DNA of 10,774 bases from Larix sibirica (lineage: Eukaryota; Streptophyta; Pinopsida; Pinales; Pinaceae), in contig NWUY0300000093.1 in assembly GCA_004151065.3 (NCBI GenBank), positions 33,537 through 44,310 on the forward strand, read 5' to 3'. A program made the position numbers and the translations under genes. Position 1 is the stretch's first letter. Each line of letters starts with the position of its first letter. The notes under the pieces were generated by a model, which saw only the letters and a program-made list of their open reading frames with translations, searched no databases and was not told where the DNA came from. Below are positions 7,126 to 10,774 of this stretch, piece after piece.

Positions 7126-7444
7126 TCCAGGGATCATTGAGCTGACCATGTGGATTTTTGGGCAAGAGGGCCAAAGCCTTAACAAGCACTTTAAGAAATC
7201 ACTAAATTGAAACCCTTGCCATGAAAGTAATCATAGGTAGACACAGCATGGCGATCAGTCAATCAATGAGAGCAAGGACTACACATGCATACAGTTTATG
7301 ACACAAGTTGACAGGATATCCTCAAGCAATTGCTCAAAGTTTGCCATGATAAATCATCTACCCACCATAACATGCCCTAATGCTAGGCACTGATCAAAGA
7401 AATTGCTTTTAATGTCTCTCCACTAATGATTGTAAGAGGAGCAA

Positions 7445-7936
7445 TTAGCATACCAGCAGGATGTTTGATAATTCATAATTGGATGAAGCGTAAGAATGCC
7501 TTTGATCACTATGATTAGGGTGAAGACATGTTGAGATGTTGATGGCATAAAAGTAAGTGCTGATGGAACAAATCTGTAGCTGGTTGAATGGATGATTCAG
7601 AAGCAGGTTTCTGTGAATTAGATGAGGCTGTATTATTCTTTGGCATAGACGAGTCACGATACGTCATTTGATGAAGCAAAATATGGGGCATGATCTGGTT
7701 CCTGCAAAACAAAGGTGGTTGTGACTTGTGAGATCAAGAGAACTCGAAGATGAAGTTCCAACATAGCCAATAAAAGCACACATTGATCTTATCTCTGGTA
7801 CAATTGGATTGATAGTGGCCTGTCCATGCTTGCTAAGTTCACCACCTGTATAGCACATATGCTGCAACAATTTGGAACCAATGCATTTGGTGTGCTTCTC
7901 AAACTCATGGGAAGACAACACATGAGCGGCCAACAT
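7445..7936 (-). pseudogene. G-patch relic and polar tail (right copy)
   Basis: This matches 2509-3000 without a difference that I could see. The G-patch-like part spans about 7903-7757 within the frame 7936-7664, and the Ser/Gln/His-rich frame is 7712-7515. The same glycines are missing in both copies, so the domain had already degraded before the duplication. Confidence 0.55.
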
Positions 7937-7962
7937 GCTTGAGAAGAAGTTGCATCAAGAGA

Positions 7963-8597
7963 TCATTGCATATCCTTTTTTTCCTTCTCCATTAATTCAT
8001 CCCAGAGCACTTGACAAGCATCAATGCTGCATTCTTCCATCTAATTTATATGAGATGTCGAACTTTGACATAGTTCATCATACTTCATAAAAGCAGATGA
8101 AACAAGTGTTTGTAATTTACTTATGCAATCTTCCAAATCACCTTTAGTACTTCTCAAATCACTTACTTCTTATTCAAGGTGCTTACTGAGATTGCACAGA
8201 GTATGGATGCACTTATCGTTGTCCTCCAACTGAACATGAAGTTTGGAAAAAGTCTCATGCTGATTGGCATTAATATCCTGCAATGATGTGACTTCCTACA
8301 AAGTCGGGTGTTAGATTCCTGCAAAGAAATAACTCGAATTTGGTGTTGAGAAACCATCATTAATATCCTGCAATGAGGAAACTTCATCGCAAAGTTTATC
8401 ATTAGAAGCCTGCAACGAAATGATCTTTTCTTGATGTTTCCAAATGAGCAATTCTCCATTCTCATCAAGATCAGCCACAATAAAATCATGGAAAATAACT
8501 TTAGGATATAATAGCTTCCCCCCTCAATGAAATTCAATCTGAAAGAATATTTTTGTGGTGCAACCAATCATTAGAAAGCTTTCTGAGTCGGCTTTTC
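7963..8597 (-). pseudogene. Broken coiled-coil coding segment (right copy)
   Basis: This is the same relic as 3027-3660 but one base longer. The G at 8194 restores the reading through IHTLCNLSKHLE that the left copy shifts out of frame, so the right copy keeps the older state here. All other stops and frame breaks are shared, including the TGA ending at 7963. The 90-bp internal repeat lies at 8268-8357 and 8358-8447. The open frame at 8163-8567 on this strand is mostly an out-of-phase reading. At 8486 a C-to-T difference on the plus strand lies just upstream of the VADLDENG stretch. Confidence 0.5.
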
Positions 8598-8908
8598 AAT
8601 GGTATTGGCAGATTAGAAAACAGATTCCGTATACAAAGTTATGGCATAAATACAACCAGAACCCCTTAAAAGAGAATTAGATCTAAAAGTAGAATTCCCT
8701 CCAAAATAAATTCACCTCCCTCCTTTTTTTAGGATAACGATCTTTTTGTAGTAAAAGGAGAGAAGATGTTTAAACTTTAATATCCTCCCTTTCACTCAAA
8801 GGCCTTAACTAACTCCCTTGTCAAATATCATTGATAATGAATGGAGAAAGAATAAATCTTATATTTAAGGTTTTCAATCAACTAAAAAAATTAAATTAAA
8901 TGACCAAC

Positions 8909-9064
8909 CTGTATAGGAGCTTGGGTAAAGAGGGCACCTGTCATGTAACTGTTGTATGTTGCTACCACATTTTTAATCATGTACCAAAACTGAGCTGCGA
9001 TAAGGAAGGAAGCTATCTTGGGTAGATATCCAACACTTGTACACCCCCTACGACATAAGTACCA
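8909..9064 (-). pseudogene. Exon-like segment (right copy)
   Basis: This matches 3972-4127. A9015 changes one codon to Ile, and G9052 removes an in-frame-neighbour TAG seen just upstream in another frame. The donor-like CAG|GT is kept at 8909/8908. Function unknown. Confidence 0.25.
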
Positions 9065-9596
9065 CTATTACATCTTCAAAAACACAGCTGAGAGGAGCCC
9101 AAGAACACAGTAGAAAGTCCAAGTTACATGTGCCACCAACATAGCTATGAAGCATGGAGCGTGCAATTACTCATATCAGCATATAATGCAGATAGCCACT
9201 AAATTAATAGGCAACAGAATAAAAATTACATTGCCATAGTTCAAAACTAAAATTGGAAACTAACATAGTGGTGCACCTCTGGGATCCCTTATAGGAGGAA
9301 GATAGGGGAAGTATGTAGTGATGTACCCTAGGTCATAGCATCAATACCCAAACCCTAATCTCCCTATCTAGTGTGCCCTTGCTATATGTATAGAAGTTCC
9401 TAGAACACAACACCCCAATTAGAGGATGAATTGGAATATTAATGCATGCTCCTCCTTGGTATTTGCACCCTCTTCCTAGTAAAGAACTCTCTCATGCAGT
9501 GTGCCCTAGCTACTTAGAGATATGCGCCCTTATCTAATAATGGACAATGCATGCAAAAACATAAATAGAATTGAAGTGAACTCAATGTCTAATGTT

Positions 9597-9627
9597 GGTG
9601 CATGCATGCCTATAGCATGTATGCACC
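9597..9627. other. Hairpin with RY-type CATGCATG (right copy)
   Basis: This is the same inverted repeat as 4660-4690, unchanged. Confidence 0.6.
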
Positions 9628-9782
9628 TCTACTGCAATCTATAAGACAACAATGCCTCCTAGAGGCTATATTGGTGCGCCTCAATCTTGTTGCAATGGTG
9701 GCATGTATGTGCCTTTATCACAATCTTTAAGATAACAATGCCTCCCAAAGGCTAAAGTAGTGTGCCTAAACCTTGTCACAGA
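9615..9782. repeat. 86-bp tandem repeat ending at the duplication edge (right)
   Basis: This corresponds to 4678-4845, with units at 9615 and 9701. Here the second unit runs directly into the putative LTR piece instead of an N, so the true edge of the repeat unit may lie further right than 9782. Confidence 0.8.
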
Positions 9783-9906
9783 CTCACAATGATGCATGAT
9801 TCCCAAGGCAAGCTTGATGTGTGAGGTACTATTTGAATCTACTTCAAATTGTTGGTTGTGCTCAACTATAGGGGAATATTACCGAGCAACCATGTAAAAG
9901 TCAACA
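9783..9906 (-). mobile_element. Start of a 3' LTR downstream of copia pol
   Basis: On the minus strand AAAGAAGGGG (about 9916-9907) is followed by TGTTGACTTTTACATGG from 9906. This is a purine-rich tract and a TG opening right at the end of the pol frame, where a copia 3' LTR begins. The TGA stop of pol (9903-9901) lies inside the first LTR bases. Only 124 bases precede the edge of the duplicated block, so either the LTR is cut there or it continues into the duplicated block. No CA end or primer-binding site was identified. Confidence 0.5.
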
Positions 9907-10774
9907 CCCCTTCTTTGTGAGGAAAGTGTTCTCCACCAATCCAAGTATCTTCCTTATCATCTTGAACTTCCCCTTTAGCAAGGGATTAGTCAAAATGTCC
10001 ACAACCTGCGAAGGTGAAGGGACATGCTCTATGACACTTCACCCTTTTGAACTTTGTCCCTGAGGAAATGATATCAAATATCTATGTGCCTGGAGCGATC
10101 ATGAAAAAATGGATTTTCATAGAGTTTGATATAACTCTGATCGTCATAGTATATCGTTGTGAGCTCCATCATTTGATCGATCAGCTTTGCAATCAACTTG
10201 TGAATCCAAATACCTTCACAACTAGAAGAGTTGGTTGACAATGACCATGTGTTATGCCTCTACCAAACAAAGTGCCACTGTTGCGTGCTTGCTATTGAAG
10301 CATGATACCATACTTGAACCCAAAGTGAAGCAGAACTTTGAAGTACGCTTCTTGCCACTTACATCTCTAGCCTAGTTAGAGCCCACAAAGCCATGCAACT
10401 TCAACTCACCATCTCCTACACACCTCAAATCATGATGCATTGTGCACTTAAAGTGTTGGAAAACATGCTTTGTAGCAACCTAGTGAATCTGCCTTGGCTC
10501 AACCATCTATTTTCTCAAGCTGTTCATTGCAAAACAAATATTAGGTGTGGTATAGACTAGATACATAAGGGAACCAATCGACCACCTATACCTAATGGCT
10601 CTACCAAATTTGAATATAGATTTGTTGATAACTTTAGATTTTGTATCATAGGAGTAGCCATGGGCTTACAATCCATCATCTAAAATATTTTCAGAATCAC
10701 GACTACATACTTACCCTATTTGAGGAAGATCTTAGCTGGACTTTGCCATACTTCTAGACCCAAGAAGTAGTGCA
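9901..10774 (-). pseudogene. Ty1/copia pol 3' end (RT end plus RNase H), degraded
   Basis: Partial at the right edge and read leftwards. Frame 1 (10772 to about 10600) has HYFLGLEVWQ, the end of copia reverse transcriptase, then DCKPMATPM, with TAG stops at 10718 and 10682. Frame 2 (about 10599-10221) has SIGSLMYLVYT and the FCFTLGSSMVSC region of the RNase H part, with six or so stops. Frame 3 (10220 to about 10036) has IYYDDQSYIKL and FHDRSRHIDI, which match the RNase H YCDNQS and HxRxKHID blocks, with one TGA. Frame 4 (10029-9901) has VVDILTNPLLKGKF and LGLVENTF before TGA. At least three frame changes and many stops make it non-functional. The order of blocks and the end near a polypurine tract are typical of copia elements. 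The plus-strand frame at 10047-10238 is its antisense shadow. Confidence 0.92.

Larger units (their letters stand above)
4937..9782. repeat. Right copy of the ~4.85-kb direct duplication
   Basis: This copy is almost identical to 1-4845, with about ten differences spread along it. Beyond 9782 the sequence departs from the left copy: it continues as CTCACAATG, whereas the left copy runs into N and then GGAGAG. One difference matters for a relic. The extra G at 8194 keeps a coiled-coil reading frame that the left copy has lost. The left end is placed at 4937 only because the window begins at the matching base. Up to 90 more bases (4847-4936) could belong to the unit if the array is tandem. Confidence 0.97.

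Noticed and set aside
1-9782. The two 4.85-kb blocks as the paired LTRs of one giant element
   Set aside because: Only 91 bases lie between them, with no primer-binding site or internal genes, and the left end is outside the window; cannot be supported.
10047-10238. Plus-strand 63-codon frame
   Set aside because: It is antisense to the RNase H part of the copia relic.
1-10774. CRISPR array, tRNA or rRNA genes, bacterial operon
   Set aside because: No regularly spaced short repeats, no clover-leaf or rRNA signatures, and no ribosome-binding-site-led gene clusters were seen.

Overview
The window looks like non-coding nuclear DNA of a land plant, most likely one with a large, retrotransposon-rich genome. 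It is AT-rich, has no intact long reading frame, and holds a decayed Ty1/copia polymerase end plus broken protein-coding relics. There is no bacterial-style gene packing and no rRNA, tRNA, CRISPR array or organelle gene. I cannot fix the lineage from sequence alone. A conifer or other large-genome seed plant is a guess.

Layout. The dominant structure is a direct duplication of about 4.85 kb. The left copy covers 1-4845 and the right copy 4937-9782. Reading them side by side I found seven substitutions and three single-base indels, so identity is about 99.8%. The copies are separated by one undetermined base (4846) and a 90-base spacer (4847-4936) with hairpin-forming sequence. The right copy ends at 9782. 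There it meets 124 bases that look like the start of a retrotransposon LTR (9783-9906, minus strand) and then the 3' end of a degraded copia pol gene (9901-10774, minus strand).

Each copy is itself a mosaic. From left to right (left-copy positions): two plus-strand relics whose only internal stops are TGA (1-246, 598-957) around a 40-bp tandem repeat; a G-rich tract followed by TGTTG that resembles a polypurine tract and LTR start on the plus strand (1701-1712); an 87-bp degenerate repeat (2044-2190); a broken minus-strand gene running as coiled coil (3660-3027), G-patch-like segment (about 2967-2821) and Ser/Gln/His-rich tail (2776-2509); an exon-like minus-strand segment ending in a splice-donor-like site (4127-3972); and a hairpin plus an 86-bp tandem repeat that ends on the duplication boundary (4660-4845).

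No working gene system is visible. The points of interest are the very recent (or artefactual) duplication with an N on its junction, a G-patch/coiled-coil gene relic that has lost its glycines, and a copia 3' end that meets the duplicated block inside its putative LTR.
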